50,436 nucleotides of DNA from Celeribacter ethanolicus (GCF_001550095.1 NZ_LRUC01000029.1:1-50436), one strand, 5' to 3'. Counted from the first letter of the stretch, positions 17,479 through 25,720 are shown. Translations and numbers: made by a program. Notes: generated by a model not told the origin, from the sequence alone.

Positions 17479-17616
17479 ATGACCGCATTTACCAAAGCCC
17501 TGCAAGACTGGATGGCCAATTTCATAACCAGCATCCCGGCTTTTGACCTCTCCGTGTTCGACATGTCGGAACCGGGCGAGCGCTGGGTCAAGTCGCATTA
17601 CGGGCGACACGGCTGA
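17479..17616 (+). CDS. 45-residue small protein
   Basis: ATG at 17479 follows GAAAGGAA. The product reads MTAFTKALQDWMANFITSIP, then AFDLSVFDMSEPGERWVKSH and a short basic end. It has an amphipathic N-terminal helix and no membrane segment. I know no family for it. It precedes a DUF1127 gene, and together with the 38-residue gene at 18043 forms a cluster of very small proteins. Confidence 0.5.
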   Translation: MTAFTKALQDWMANFITSIPAFDLSVFDMSEPGERWVKSHYGRHG

Positions 17617-17656
17617 CCGATGAATAATTTTTGGGCTTATATGAACGAAATTTAAC

Positions 17657-17670
17657 CAGTTTTAAAACTG
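17657..17670 (+). promoter_or_regulatory. Perfect 14-base palindrome upstream of the DUF1127 gene
   Basis: CAGTTTTAAAACTG is exactly self-complementary, and TGCA-TTATG-TGCA follows it at once (17673-17685). This is operator-like, 135 bases before the DUF1127 start. No convincing -35/-10 pair was found beside it. Confidence 0.4.
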
Positions 17671-17804
17671 CTTGCATTATGTGCATAGCGGCCTCTCGAA
17701 AACTGGGGGATGTCATTCGTCCGGACTCCCCCTACATCGGCGGCACATCGAAAGAGACCCCATTTCCGGGGCATTCCGGCCCCGTTCAATAAAGGACAAG
17801 AACA

Positions 17805-18017
17805 ATGGCTCACTTCACCGACACCACCCGCACTTCGGGTTTCGGCTTCTCTCTGCGCAACATGGTTGCCCGCCTGCGCGAGGCCCACGCCCGCCAGCGC
17901 GCCTATGCCGACACCTACAACCAGCTCAACGCACTCTCCGACCATGAACTGCACGACATCGGTCTGGGGCGCTCCGACATCATGGACATCGCTCGGCAAA
18001 CCGCCGCGCGTATCTGA
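17805..18017 (+). CDS. DUF1127 small protein
   Basis: The 70-residue protein ends with the DUF1127 signature: a basic helix (LRNMVARLREAHARQRAYAD) and LNALSDHELHDIGLGRSDIM, the DxELxDIGLxRxDI block typical of the family. In other Rhodobacterales and Rhizobiales such proteins bind RNA or modulate carbon and phosphate responses, and they are abundant in stress; direct function here is unknown. AAAGGACAAG precedes the start. A short GC hairpin (GGGGC-ATTCC-GGCCCC) lies just upstream. Confidence 0.92.
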   Translation: MAHFTDTTRTSGFGFSLRNMVARLREAHARQRAYADTYNQLNALSDHELHDIGLGRSDIMDIARQTAARI

Positions 18018-18042
18018 CACGCTTTATCCGAGAGGACCCGAC

Positions 18043-18159
18043 ATGCAACGCGCCGCCTCCTTCCTGAAACCGAACCGCCTGATGGCCGCCCTGCGCGACC
18101 GCTGGCATGCCGGTCCGATCCCGTGCTGGAAAGACTACCTGCGCGCCACCGCCGAGTGA
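18043..18159 (+). CDS. 38-residue small protein downstream of DUF1127
   Basis: ATG at 18043, eight bases after a GAGAGGA site, encodes MQRAASFLKPNRLMAALRDR, then WHAGPIPCWKDYLRATAE. The basic helix with arginines and tryptophans recalls the DUF1127 style without its signature. The 25-base gap to the DUF1127 gene and the shared terminator at 18200 indicate one transcript. Confidence 0.55.
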   Translation: MQRAASFLKPNRLMAALRDRWHAGPIPCWKDYLRATAE

Positions 18160-18199
18160 GGCACCGGGCAGGCCGCTGTCGAGACATCGCTGGACAAAA

Positions 18200-18232
18200 C
18201 AGACACCCCGCAGGAGACTGTGGGGTGTTTTG
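18200..18232 (+). terminator. Terminator of the small-protein operon
   Basis: ACACCCC-G-CAG pairs with CTG-T-GGGGTGT over GAGA and ends in TTTT. The convergent gene ends at 18235, so it may serve both directions. Confidence 0.85.
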
Positions 18233-18234
18233 GT

Positions 18235-18702
18235 CTATGACTTTGATATTATCATAATTAAGTACACTAATGGTGCTGCGAAATTGAGAAAAAGTAATGC
18301 TTTCAGAAAGCTAGCAGTATTTGAATACTTTTGTTCGATCTCTTTTGTAGGAATATTGTCTGGCGGGTTCTCCGTTAAAAAGTGTTCCCATCCAATCGGT
18401 GCCGGGCCGTTTTGATAAATGTGATGTTCAATTACTTTGGAATAATCGGCCAAAACCATGAGTATTGCATATTCAATATTGAGCCGTGTTTTGACGAGTA
18501 GAGTTACAGTGCAGGCAATAATAAGAGCGATGAAAACAGAGTAGCTGTGATTCTGATAATATTCGCTAAATAACCATGCATAAAAGGCCGCATACCCAGC
18601 AATAGTTAAGCCCTCAAATCTCCAAATAGTGTTCAGTAGAAGATGTATCTGCTCTCGGGTTTGTTTCCATTCTGAAAGCGCAAACTCTGTAGTTTTTGTC
18701 AT
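18235..18702 (-). CDS. AT-rich integral membrane protein, unknown
   Basis: The 155-residue protein has a soluble start (MTKTTEFALSEWKQTREQIH), two adjacent membrane helices (about 31-46 and 54-70, GYAAFYAWLF and FIALIIACTVTLLV), a loop of about 60 residues and a final helix (about 134-152, FLNFAAPLVYLIMI). This 2+1 layout is seen in many defence and mobile-element membrane proteins, but no family is recognised. Base composition differs sharply from its neighbours. It lies opposite to the ribosomal genes and its ribosome binding site is weak. Confidence 0.6.
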   Translation of the reverse strand: MTKTTEFALSEWKQTREQIHLLLNTIWRFEGLTIAGYAAFYAWLFSEYYQNHSYSVFIALIIACTVTLLVKTRLNIEYAILMVLADYSKVIEHHIYQNGPAPIGWEHFLTENPPDNIPTKEIEQKYSNTASFLKALLFLNFAAPLVYLIMIISKS

Positions 18703-18785
18703 ACGGGCGAGATCCTAAAGCTAGTGAAAAATGAATGTCTTTGTCTTTTGATAAATTTTATCGGAGAAGCGGAGTGCTGTGAAGC

Positions 18786-18814
18786 TTGATCCACTCGCAC
18801 CAAACGTCTATACG
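18786..18814 (+). promoter_or_regulatory. Sigma70-like promoter of the rplO block
   Basis: TTGATC and TATACG are 17 bases apart. Start is predicted near 18821, about 90 bases before rplO. It supplies rplO-secY-adk after the terminator at 15513. Confidence 0.62.
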
Positions 18815-18821
18815 CCCCCGG

Positions 18822-18837
18822 TGGACAGCCCTGTCCA
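18822..18837 (+). promoter_or_regulatory. 5'-terminal hairpin of the rplO leader
   Basis: TGGACAG-CC-CTGTCCA is a perfect seven-base inverted repeat beginning at the predicted transcript start. It parallels the hairpins before rpsJ, rplB and rpmC. Confidence 0.6.
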
Positions 18838-18909
18838 TCAGAATCAACACATGTAAGCCGTGTTTGCCCACTCCGTCGCTGGAGGGCACATCCGGCAAGG
18901 AGAAGCGAC

Positions 18910-19386
18910 ATGAAACTGCACGAACTGCGCGACAATTCCGGCGCAACCAAAGCCCGCACCCGCGTTGGCCGTGGCCCCGGCTCCGGCAAAGGTAAAATGG
19001 GTGGCCGTGGTATCAAAGGTCAGAAATCCCGTTCCGGCGTGGCCATCAACGGCTACGAAGGCGGCCAGATGCCGCTCTACCAGCGTCTTCCGAAACGCGG
19101 CTTCACCAAGCCGAACGCGAAGAAATACGCTGTCGTGAACCTCGGCCTGATCGAGAAATTCATCGAAGCCGGCAAGCTCGACGCCGCCAACGTGACCGAA
19201 GAGACCCTCGTGACCTCCGGTCTGGTGCGCCGCAAACTCGACGGCATCCGCGTTCTGGCCAAAGGCGATGTGAAATCCAAACTCACCATCACCGTGACCG
19301 GCGCGTCGAAATCCGCTGTCGAGGCTGTTGAAAAAGCCGGCGGTTCGCTGACCGTTGCCGTGAAGGCCGACGCGGCAGCCGAATAA
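18910..19386 (+). CDS. rplO: 50S ribosomal protein L15
   Basis: L15 is a late-assembling large-subunit protein with a long basic N-terminal extension, visible as the glycine-rich [20 protein letters not shown] segment. The 158 residues are typical, with [28 protein letters not shown] site precedes the ATG. Confidence 0.97.
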   Translation: MKLHELRDNSGATKARTRVGRGPGSGKGKMGGRGIKGQKSRSGVAINGYEGGQMPLYQRLPKRGFTKPNAKKYAVVNLGLIEKFIEAGKLDAANVTEETLVTSGLVRRKLDGIRVLAKGDVKSKLTITVTGASKSAVEAVEKAGGSLTVAVKADAAAE

Positions 19387-19435
19387 GGCTTGTGGCAAGG
19401 GCCTTGGCCCCTTACATCAAGACCTGAGTTTTCCA

Positions 19436-19470
19436 AGCGCCGCCCCCCGGAAAGCCGGACGGGCGGCGCT
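19436..19470 (+). promoter_or_regulatory. GC-rich hairpin between rplO and secY
   Basis: AGCGCCGCCC pairs perfectly with GGGCGGCGCT over a 15-base loop, 20 bases before the secY ATG. No T tract follows. It may slow entry into secY or protect an mRNA end. Confidence 0.6.
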
Positions 19471-19490
19471 GACGTGAATAGAGAGACCAT

Positions 19491-20849
19491 ATGGCATCCG
19501 CAGCAGAACAAATGGCGGCGAACCTCGACTGGGGCACCCTCGGGAAGGCCAAGGAGCTTCGCCAGCGTATCTTTTTCACCATCGGTCTGTTGATCGTCTA
19601 CCGTCTCGGGACCTTCATCCCGGTGCCGGGCATCGACGGCAACGCGCTCAAAGACTTCATGGATCAGGCGGCCTCGGGCCTCGGCGGTATTCTGTCGATG
19701 TTCACCGGCGGCGCGCTTGGGCGGATGGGGATTTTTGCCCTCGGCATCATGCCCTACATCTCCGCCTCCATCATCGTTCAGCTTCTGACCTCGATGGTGC
19801 CTTCGCTCGAGAACCTCAAGAAAGAGGGCGAAGCGGGGCGCAAGAAGATCAACCAGTACACCCGTTTCGGCACGGTCGCTCTGGCGCTGTTCCAGGCCTA
19901 CGGTCTCGCCGCCTCGCTTGAGGCCGGGAACCTGGCCCACGATCCGGGTTGGTATTTCCGCGCGGGCGTCGTGATCACGCTGGTCGGCGGCACCATGTTC
20001 CTGATGTGGCTCGGTGAACAGATCACCAACCGCGGCATCGGCAACGGCATCTCGCTGATCATCTTCGTCGGCATCGTCGCCGAGATCCCCGGCGCTCTGG
20101 CGCAGTTCTTCGCCTCCGGTCGTTCCGGCGCGATCTCGCCGATCGTGACGCTGATCGTGATTGCCATGGTCGTGGCCGTGATCGCCTTTGTGGTCTTCAT
20201 GGAACGCGCGCTGCGCAAGGTGCATATCCAGTATCCGCGCCGCCAGCAGGGTATGAAGATCTATGACGCGCAGTCCTCGCACCTGCCGATCAAGGTGAAC
20301 CCGGCGGGCGTGATCCCGGCGATCTTCGCCTCGTCCCTGCTGCTATTGCCGACCACCATCGCGACCTTCTCGGGTCAGCAAGACGTGGGGCCGGTGATGT
20401 CCACGATCCTCGCCTATTTCGGGCCGGGTCAGCCGCTTTACCTTCTGTTCTTCACGGCGATGATCGTCTTCTTCGCCTATTTCTACACCGCCAACGTCGC
20501 CTTCAAATCGGAAGACGTGGCCAAGAACCTGAAGAACCAGAACGGCTTCATTCCCGGCATCCGTCCGGGGAAGAAAACCGAGGAACACCTCGATTACATC
20601 GTGGCCCGTATCCTCGTGATCGGCTCCGCCTATTTGGCCGCAGTCTGTCTGCTGCCGGAAATTCTGCGCAGCCAGTTCGCCATTCCCTTTTATTTTGGCG
20701 GCACTTCGGTGTTGATTGTGGTATCGGTGACGATGGACACGATTCAACAAATTCAGTCCCACCTGCTGGCGCACCAGTATGAGGGGCTCATCGAGAAATC
20801 TCAGCTGCGCGGGAGGAAGCGCAGCAAAAGAGGGACAGCAAGACGATGA
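19491..20849 (+). CDS. secY: Preprotein translocase subunit SecY
   Basis: SecY is the channel subunit of the SecYEG translocon. The 452-residue protein shows ten membrane helices, the plug-proximal start ([19 protein letters not shown]-like), the cytoplasmic C4 and C5 loops, and the ending [20 protein letters not shown]. It overlaps adk by four bases, so translocon and adenylate kinase synthesis are linked, as in many alphaproteobacteria. Confidence 0.98.
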   Translation: MASAAEQMAANLDWGTLGKAKELRQRIFFTIGLLIVYRLGTFIPVPGIDGNALKDFMDQAASGLGGILSMFTGGALGRMGIFALGIMPYISASIIVQLLTSMVPSLENLKKEGEAGRKKINQYTRFGTVALALFQAYGLAASLEAGNLAHDPGWYFRAGVVITLVGGTMFLMWLGEQITNRGIGNGISLIIFVGIVAEIPGALAQFFASGRSGAISPIVTLIVIAMVVAVIAFVVFMERALRKVHIQYPRRQQGMKIYDAQSSHLPIKVNPAGVIPAIFASSLLLLPTTIATFSGQQDVGPVMSTILAYFGPGQPLYLLFFTAMIVFFAYFYTANVAFKSEDVAKNLKNQNGFIPGIRPGKKTEEHLDYIVARILVIGSAYLAAVCLLPEILRSQFAIPFYFGGTSVLIVVSVTMDTIQQIQSHLLAHQYEGLIEKSQLRGRKRSKRGTARR

Positions 20850-21421
20850 ATATTATTCTGCTTGGACCGCCGGGCGCGGGCAAGGGAACGCAAGCACAAC
20901 GTCTCGTGGAGGAGCGGGGCATGGTGCAGCTTTCGACCGGGGATATGCTGCGCGAAGCACGCACCTCCGGCACCGAAATGGGCAAGAAAGTCGCGGCGAT
21001 CATGGATGCCGGTCAACTTGTGACCGACGAAATCGTGATCGGCCTGATCGAAGAGAAGATCCAGCACGGCTCCGCCGGCGGCTTCATCTTCGACGGTTTC
21101 CCGCGCACTCTGGGTCAGGCGGACGCGCTCAACGAGTTGCTGTCCCGCAACGGCGCCCAGCTCGAAGCCGTGATCCTGCTCGAGGTCGATGACGAAACGC
21201 TGGTGAAGCGCATCGTCAATCGCGCCGCCGAAGCGGTCGCCGCGGGCAAGGAAGCGCGCGCCGACGACAACGAGGAAAGCGTCAAGATCCGCCTGATGGA
21301 ATATTACAAGAAGACCTCTCCGCTGATCGGCTACTACTATGCCAAAGGCGATCTGAAGACGGTCGACGGCCTTCAGAGCATGGACCAGGTCTCCGCGGAT
21401 ATCGCAAAGGCGCTGGCCTGA
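20846..21421 (+). CDS. adk: Adenylate kinase
   Basis: Adenylate kinase interconverts ATP + AMP and 2 ADP. The 191-residue enzyme is a short form: Walker [10 protein letters not shown] near residues 7-15, the AMP-binding TGDMLREA and [12 protein letters not shown] motifs, and a brief lid without the zinc cysteines. It follows secY with an ATGA overlap. A 14-base-pair hairpin begins eight bases after the stop. Confidence 0.98.
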   Translation: MNIILLGPPGAGKGTQAQRLVEERGMVQLSTGDMLREARTSGTEMGKKVAAIMDAGQLVTDEIVIGLIEEKIQHGSAGGFIFDGFPRTLGQADALNELLSRNGAQLEAVILLEVDDETLVKRIVNRAAEAVAAGKEARADDNEESVKIRLMEYYKKTSPLIGYYYAKGDLKTVDGLQSMDQVSADIAKALA

Positions 21422-21428
21422 GGAATTC

Positions 21429-21621
21429 AATCGCCGGAAGGTCTTGACCCTCCGGCGATTCGCCTCTATGGCAACCCATCCCCTCTGGGGTAAAAGATTC
21501 GCAAACGGGTCGTTTCAGCTCATGTTCGCCCGGACGCAATCATCACCTGAATTCAGCTGTCGCTCGCGAGGGACCCCCCGCGAGCTTCCGTTGTGAAAAA
21601 AGGTTCCGGGGTTACGGAACC
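21429..21621 (+). promoter_or_regulatory. Leader with three hairpins before rpsM
   Basis: The 220-base spacer holds AATCGCCGGA with TCCGGCGATT, extended inward by GGTC/GACC (21429-21460); GCTCGCG with CGCGAGC (21562-21585); and GGTTCCG-GGGTTA-CGGAACC (21602-21621), the last ending seven bases before the AAAGGAAAG site of rpsM. None has a T tract. In Enterobacteria the corresponding leader binds S4; here rpsD is not in the operon, so what acts on this leader is open. No clear promoter was found. Confidence 0.55.
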
Positions 21622-21641
21622 GCAACGAAAGGAAAGTCAAC

Positions 21642-22010
21642 GTGGCACGTATCGCCGGCGTCAACATCCCGACCGCCAAGCGCGTTCCGATCGCGCTCAC
21701 CTATATCACCGGCATTGGCAACACCTCTGCCGTCGCCATCTGCGAAGCCGTCGGCATCGACCTTACCCGTCGTGTCAACGAGCTGTCCGACGCCGAAGTT
21801 CTCGCCATTCGCGAGCACATCGACGCCAACTACACCGTCGAAGGTGATCTTCGTCGTGAAACGCAGATGAACATCAAGCGTCTCATGGACCTCGGCTGCT
21901 ACCGCGGCCTGCGTCACCGCCGGAACCTCCCGGTTCGCGGTCAGCGCACCCACACCAACGCCCGCACCCGCAAGGGCCCGGCGAAGCCGATCGCCGGCAA
22001 GAAGAAGTAA
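21642..22010 (+). CDS. rpsM: 30S ribosomal protein S13
   Basis: S13 forms intersubunit bridges and contacts P-site tRNA. The 122 residues start [20 protein letters not shown] (GTG start, with AAAGGAAAG upstream) and end [20 protein letters not shown]. rpmJ (L36), which precedes rpsM in some bacteria, is absent here as in other alphaproteobacteria. A 15-base gap leads to rpsK. Confidence 0.98.
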   Translation: MARIAGVNIPTAKRVPIALTYITGIGNTSAVAICEAVGIDLTRRVNELSDAEVLAIREHIDANYTVEGDLRRETQMNIKRLMDLGCYRGLRHRRNLPVRGQRTHTNARTRKGPAKPIAGKKK

Positions 22011-22025
22011 GGGGAGTATTCAGAC

Positions 22026-22415
22026 ATGGCACGTGATACCCGTCGCACGAAGCGTAAGGTTTCCAAGAACATCGCCGCTGGCGTTGCTCATGTGAACTCC
22101 ACCTTCAACAACACCAAAATCCTGATCTCCGACGTGCAAGGCAACGCGATCTCCTGGTCGTCCGCTGGCACGATGGGCTTCAAAGGCTCCCGCAAATCCA
22201 CTCCGTATGCCGCTCAGATGGCTGCCGAGGATGCGGGCCGCAAAGCTCAGGATCACGGTGTGAAAACCCTCGAAGTCGAAGTGCAGGGCCCGGGTTCGGG
22301 TCGTGAGTCCGCGCTGCGCGCACTCGCTGCCATCGGCTTCAACATCACGTCGATTCGCGACGTGACCCCGATTGCGCACAACGGCTGCCGCCCGCCGAAA
22401 CGTCGTCGCGTGTAA
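22026..22415 (+). CDS. rpsK: 30S ribosomal protein S11
   Basis: S11 lies on the platform near the E site. The 129 residues include [20 protein letters not shown] and end with the [18 protein letters not shown] terminus. rpsD does not follow; rpoA does, after a 123-base spacer that contains a terminator-like hairpin. Confidence 0.98.
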   Translation: MARDTRRTKRKVSKNIAAGVAHVNSTFNNTKILISDVQGNAISWSSAGTMGFKGSRKSTPYAAQMAAEDAGRKAQDHGVKTLEVEVQGPGSGRESALRALAAIGFNITSIRDVTPIAHNGCRPPKRRRV

Positions 22416-22432
22416 TCGAAATAACGATTTCA

Positions 22433-22468
22433 GGATCGCGGGCCATGTTTGCCCGCGGTCCGTTTTTG
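22433..22468 (+). terminator. Internal terminator/attenuator between rpsK and rpoA
   Basis: GGATCGCGGGC pairs with GCCCGCGGTCC (one wobble) over CATGTTT, then GTTTTTGCGTTTT follows. This has the full form of a Rho-independent terminator although rpoA lies only 70 bases on with no evident promoter. It may lower rpoA and rplQ expression relative to S13 and S11. Confidence 0.8.
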
Positions 22469-22538
22469 CGTTTTGAGACCCCTCGGGCGTCCCCCCGTTT
22501 AAGGACATGGGCGGGAGGACAAGAATGGAGGCACCAGC

Positions 22539-23555
22539 ATGATCCACAAGAATTGGGCCGAGCTCATTAAACCGCAACAGCTTGAAGTGAAACCGGGCAA
22601 CGAACCGGCACGTCAGGCTACCATCGTTGCCGAACCGCTTGAGCGCGGCTTCGGTCTGACGCTGGGCAACGCGCTGCGTCGCGTGCTGATGTCGTCGCTG
22701 CAAGGCGCGGCCATCACCTCCGTTCAGATCGACAACGTCCTGCACGAGTTCTCCTCGGTCGCGGGCGTGCGTGAAGACGTCACCGACGTCATCCTGAACC
22801 TCAAAGGCGTGTCGCTGCGCATGGAAGTCGAAGGGCCGAAGCGTCTCTCGATCTCCGCCAAAGGTCCGATGGTCGTGACCGCCGGTGACATCTCCGAATC
22901 GGCTGGCATCGAGGTCCTGAACAAGGATCACGTCATCTGCCACCTTGACGATGGCGCCGATCTGTTCATGGAGCTGACTGTCAACACCGGCAAAGGCTAT
23001 GTCTCTGCCGACAAGAACAAACCGGAAGATGCGCCGATCGGCCTGATCCCGGTCGATGCGATCTATTCGCCGGTCAAGAAAGTGTCCTATGACGTGCAGC
23101 CGACCCGTGAAGGTCAGGTGCTCGACTATGACAAGCTGACGATGAAAATCGAAACCGACGGTTCCGTGACCCCGGAAGACGCCGTGGCCTTCGCTGCGCG
23201 CATCCTTCAGGACCAACTGGGCATCTTCGTGAACTTCGACGAGCCGGAATCGGCTGGTCGTCAGGAAGAAGACGACGGTCTCGAGTTCAATCCGCTTCTT
23301 CTCAAGAAAGTGGACGAGCTGGAACTGTCTGTCCGTTCGGCGAACTGCCTCAAGAACGACAACATCGTCTACATCGGCGATCTCATCCAGAAAACCGAAG
23401 CCGAGATGCTCCGCACCCCGAACTTCGGCCGCAAGTCGCTCAACGAGATCAAAGAGGTTCTGTCCGGCATGGGCCTGCACCTCGGCATGGATGTCGAAGA
23501 GTGGCCGCCTGAGAACATCGAAGAGCTGGCGAAGAAATTCGAAGACCAGTTCTGA
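22539..23555 (+). CDS. rpoA: RNA polymerase alpha subunit
   Basis: The alpha dimer nucleates RNA polymerase assembly. The 338-residue protein has the N-terminal domain with [20 protein letters not shown] and the C-terminal domain (about 252-320) with [20 protein letters not shown] and [16 protein letters not shown], which contacts UP elements and activators. Full length, ordinary start after a GGAGGCACC site. The 177-base spacer after it is strongly structured. Confidence 0.99.
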   Translation: MIHKNWAELIKPQQLEVKPGNEPARQATIVAEPLERGFGLTLGNALRRVLMSSLQGAAITSVQIDNVLHEFSSVAGVREDVTDVILNLKGVSLRMEVEGPKRLSISAKGPMVVTAGDISESAGIEVLNKDHVICHLDDGADLFMELTVNTGKGYVSADKNKPEDAPIGLIPVDAIYSPVKKVSYDVQPTREGQVLDYDKLTMKIETDGSVTPEDAVAFAARILQDQLGIFVNFDEPESAGRQEEDDGLEFNPLLLKKVDELELSVRSANCLKNDNIVYIGDLIQKTEAEMLRTPNFGRKSLNEIKEVLSGMGLHLGMDVEEWPPENIEELAKKFEDQF

Positions 23556-23562
23556 GTGAAAT

Positions 23563-23628
23563 TTTGAGGGTCGGCAAAAAGGTCCGACGCTTGTCCGACA
23601 AAAGTCCGACGCTTTGCCGACCCTCAAA
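23563..23628 (+). repeat. 16-bp inverted repeat enclosing three GTCCGAC direct repeats
   Basis: TTTGAGGGTCGGCAAA (23563-23578) and its exact reverse complement (23613-23628) flank three copies of GTCCGAC starting at 23582, 23593 and 23604, spaced 11 bases apart. GTCCGAC can also pair with GTCGG of the left arm, so alternative folds exist. Two small GGGC hairpins follow (23632-23644, 23656-23668). No T tract follows the big stem. It sits eight bases after rpoA, before rplQ. Confidence 0.85.
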
Positions 23629-23732
23629 TCCGGGCATTTTGCCCACCGAAGACACGGGCATTCCGCCCCAAGGAGAACCGGTGACACGCATCGCCGGTCA
23701 GACAAAGCAAAACACGCTAAAGGAGATAGAAA

Positions 23733-24161
23733 ATGCGTCACGCTAAAGGTTACCGCCGCCTCAACCGGACCCACGAACACCGCAAAGCGATGTTCTCCAA
23801 CATGGCCGGCTCGCTCATTGAGCACGAACAGATCAAAACCACGCTGCCGAAAGCCAAAGAGCTCAAGCGCATCATGGACAAGCTGATCACCCTCGGCAAA
23901 CGCGGCGATCTTCACGCCCGTCGTCAGGCTGCTGCTCAGCTCAAACAAGACAAAGACGTCGCCAAACTCTTCGAAGTTCTGGGCCCGCGCTACGCTGAGC
24001 GTGCCGGGGGGTACACCCGCGTTCTGAAAGCCGGTTTCCGTTACGGCGACATGGCTCCGATGGCGATCATCGAGCTCGTGGACCGTGATCCGGCCGCCAA
24101 AGGCGCCGCCGACAAAGCCCGCCTCGAAGCCGAAGAAGCTGCGATGGCTGACGAAGACTGA
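23733..24161 (+). CDS. rplQ: 50S ribosomal protein L17
   Basis: L17 lies at the bottom of the large subunit. The 142 residues begin [20 protein letters not shown] and contain the [20 protein letters not shown] block; the acidic Ala/Glu-rich tail is common in the group. AAAGGAGATAG precedes the ATG. It is the last gene of the ribosomal superoperon. Confidence 0.98.
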   Translation: MRHAKGYRRLNRTHEHRKAMFSNMAGSLIEHEQIKTTLPKAKELKRIMDKLITLGKRGDLHARRQAAAQLKQDKDVAKLFEVLGPRYAERAGGYTRVLKAGFRYGDMAPMAIIELVDRDPAAKGAADKARLEAEEAAMADED

Positions 24162-24184
24162 TCCCGGTTTTCTGTGCGATTTCG

Positions 24185-24210
24185 AAAGCTCCGCTTCGGC
24201 GGAGCTTTTT
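24185..24210 (+). terminator. Terminator of the ribosomal superoperon
   Basis: AAAGCTCCGC-TTCG-GCGGAGCTTTTT, a perfect stem on a stable TTCG tetraloop with a T tract. Confidence 0.95.
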
Positions 24211-24280
24211 CATTTTGCAGGAATGGTCGCGAAATTGAGCAGCCTGTGCGCCGCCTCTTTCACTATTCACCATGTAACGT

Positions 24281-24299
24281 GATTTTGGCTTTCAAAATC
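24281..24299 (+). promoter_or_regulatory. Palindrome upstream of luxR (lux-box candidate)
   Basis: GATTTTG-GCTTT-CAAAATC is a 7-5-7 inverted repeat about 80 bases before luxR. Lux-box operators are dyads of about 18-20 bases, which fits in size, but the sequence does not match the Vibrio lux box closely. Confidence 0.4.
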
Positions 24300-24378
24300 T
24301 GACTCTTTGGTTTACTCATCTTAAGGGTGATCTCCTTATGGTTGTCACGCCTTTCGTAACCCAAAATGAATTTTACCC

Positions 24379-24990
24379 ATGCGTGACACGACAGAACTCA
24401 ATCGACTGTTTGCCCAGCTTCGCTCCGCATCTCCCGTCGGATATTCCGCCGGGTTGCACATCCGTTTCGCCTCGCCTCTGGTCGCGGAATCGACCTACGA
24501 CCCGAAATGGCTCGAGCATTATGCGGCAAATGCTTACGCGTTGAGGGATCCGATGATCGCCTGGGGTTTGAGCTGCGAAGGGTCTACAAGGTGGAGCGAA
24601 ATAGAACTCCCCGATCCATTCCAAATTTGGAGGCAGGCCGCCGAATTCGGCCTGAACTACGGTGTTGCCGTGTCCTGTGGACCGGTTCAGTCACGAAGCA
24701 TTGTAGGTTGCGCCCGGGCCGATCGCGAATTCACGGATCAGGAGATCTCGAAAATCGTGACGATCGTGCGCACGCTGCATGAAATCTCTGAGCCGCAAAC
24801 GGATCTGACACAGGCCCAAATTCAGGCCCTCCGGTGCATCGCGGGCGGTGATCGTCACGCAGCAGCCGCGGCCAAACTCGGGATCTCGGAGAGCGCGCTG
24901 AAGGCGCGTCTCGTCTCTGCCCGAGAACGTCTCATGGCCCGGACGACCTCGGAAGCCATCCAAAAAGCCAAGGAGATCAAGCTGTTGTGA
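24379..24990 (+). CDS. LuxR-family quorum-sensing regulator
   Basis: The 203-residue protein has an autoinducer-binding domain with the expected residues: Trp44, Tyr48 (YDPKWLEHYAANAYALRDP), Asp57-Pro58 and Trp72. The C-terminal helix-turn-helix (from about 143, LTQAQIQALRCIAGGDRHAA, then LGISESALKARLVSARERL) is clearly LuxR-like but departs from the family norm in its first helix (Gln-Ala-Gln where Arg-Glu-Arg/Glu is usual) and in SALKARL for the usual TVxxHL. It should bind an acyl-homoserine lactone made by LuxI, 54 bases downstream. Altered DNA specificity is possible. Confidence 0.9.
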   Translation: MRDTTELNRLFAQLRSASPVGYSAGLHIRFASPLVAESTYDPKWLEHYAANAYALRDPMIAWGLSCEGSTRWSEIELPDPFQIWRQAAEFGLNYGVAVSCGPVQSRSIVGCARADREFTDQEISKIVTIVRTLHEISEPQTDLTQAQIQALRCIAGGDRHAAAAAKLGISESALKARLVSARERLMARTTSEAIQKAKEIKLL

Positions 24991-25044
24991 CGGTGCTCGC
25001 TCCCGCGTTGCGTTGAAGAAATCAACCAACACCGGAGACGTACC

Positions 25045-25632
25045 ATGCAAACGACCACGCTTTCTTTTGCCAACCTGCACAACCATGGCGATCTTTTTGC
25101 CAATATGCTTCGCGCGCGACACGAAACGTTCATCCAGCACGCGAAATGGGATCTGCCCCAGGCGGATGGCATGGAATACGATCAATACGACACGCCCGCG
25201 TCCCGTTGGATCGCGGTTCACGAGTTTGGCGATGTGTTGGCCGGTATCCGCTTGACCCCCACGACCACGCGCTGTGGCATTTATTCCTACATGATCCGCG
25301 ATGCCCAACGCGGTCTGCTCGACAGTATCCCGTCGGATCTTCTGTTCGACGAGGCCCCGGTGGCGGAGCATGTCTGGGAATCGAGCCGGATTTTCGTATC
25401 GCCACGGGTGCCTGCGAAATCCCGTCTCAAAGTCCAGATGAGCCTGATCGGGGAGATGACGAATTCCGCGCGTGAGCTGGGCGCGACCTCGGTCGTCTGC
25501 CTGATCCCGGAGAACGGCAACCGCTGGGGGCGCCGTGTCGGGCTCGACATCGACGTGATCGGTCCGGTGATGGACATCGGCGGTGCGCGCAACGCCTGCA
25601 TGCGCATCAATCTGATCAACAAACTGCACTGA
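25045..25632 (+). CDS. Acyl-homoserine-lactone synthase, LuxI family
   Basis: LuxI enzymes make acyl-homoserine lactones from S-adenosylmethionine and acyl-ACP. The 195-residue protein keeps the invariant residues: Arg25, Phe29, Trp35, Asp46, Asp49, Arg69, Glu112 and Arg115 (WESSRIFV). The acyl chain cannot be read reliably; Rhodobacteraceae often make long chains. The ATG follows a GGAGACG site. Cotranscribed with luxR. A hairpin with weak terminator character lies at 25651-25677. Confidence 0.95.
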   Translation: MQTTTLSFANLHNHGDLFANMLRARHETFIQHAKWDLPQADGMEYDQYDTPASRWIAVHEFGDVLAGIRLTPTTTRCGIYSYMIRDAQRGLLDSIPSDLLFDEAPVAEHVWESSRIFVSPRVPAKSRLKVQMSLIGEMTNSARELGATSVVCLIPENGNRWGRRVGLDIDVIGPVMDIGGARNACMRINLINKLH

Positions 25633-25650
25633 TCCGATGCGCTTGAGAAA

Positions 25651-25677
25651 GGGGCCAGAACGCTGCCTTTTGGCCCC
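25651..25677 (+). terminator. Possible terminator after luxI
   Basis: GGGGCCA and TGGCCCC pair over a 13-base loop; no T tract follows, so termination is uncertain. Confidence 0.4.
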
Positions 25678-25720
25678 GATCCCTCTTTCGCGCGCCGCTC
25701 AGGCGGCGTAACCTCCGGCC

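Noticed and set aside
23563-23628. CRISPR-like array between rpoA and rplQ
   Set aside because: Repeats are seven bases with four-base spacers inside a palindrome; no spacer variability and no cas genes.
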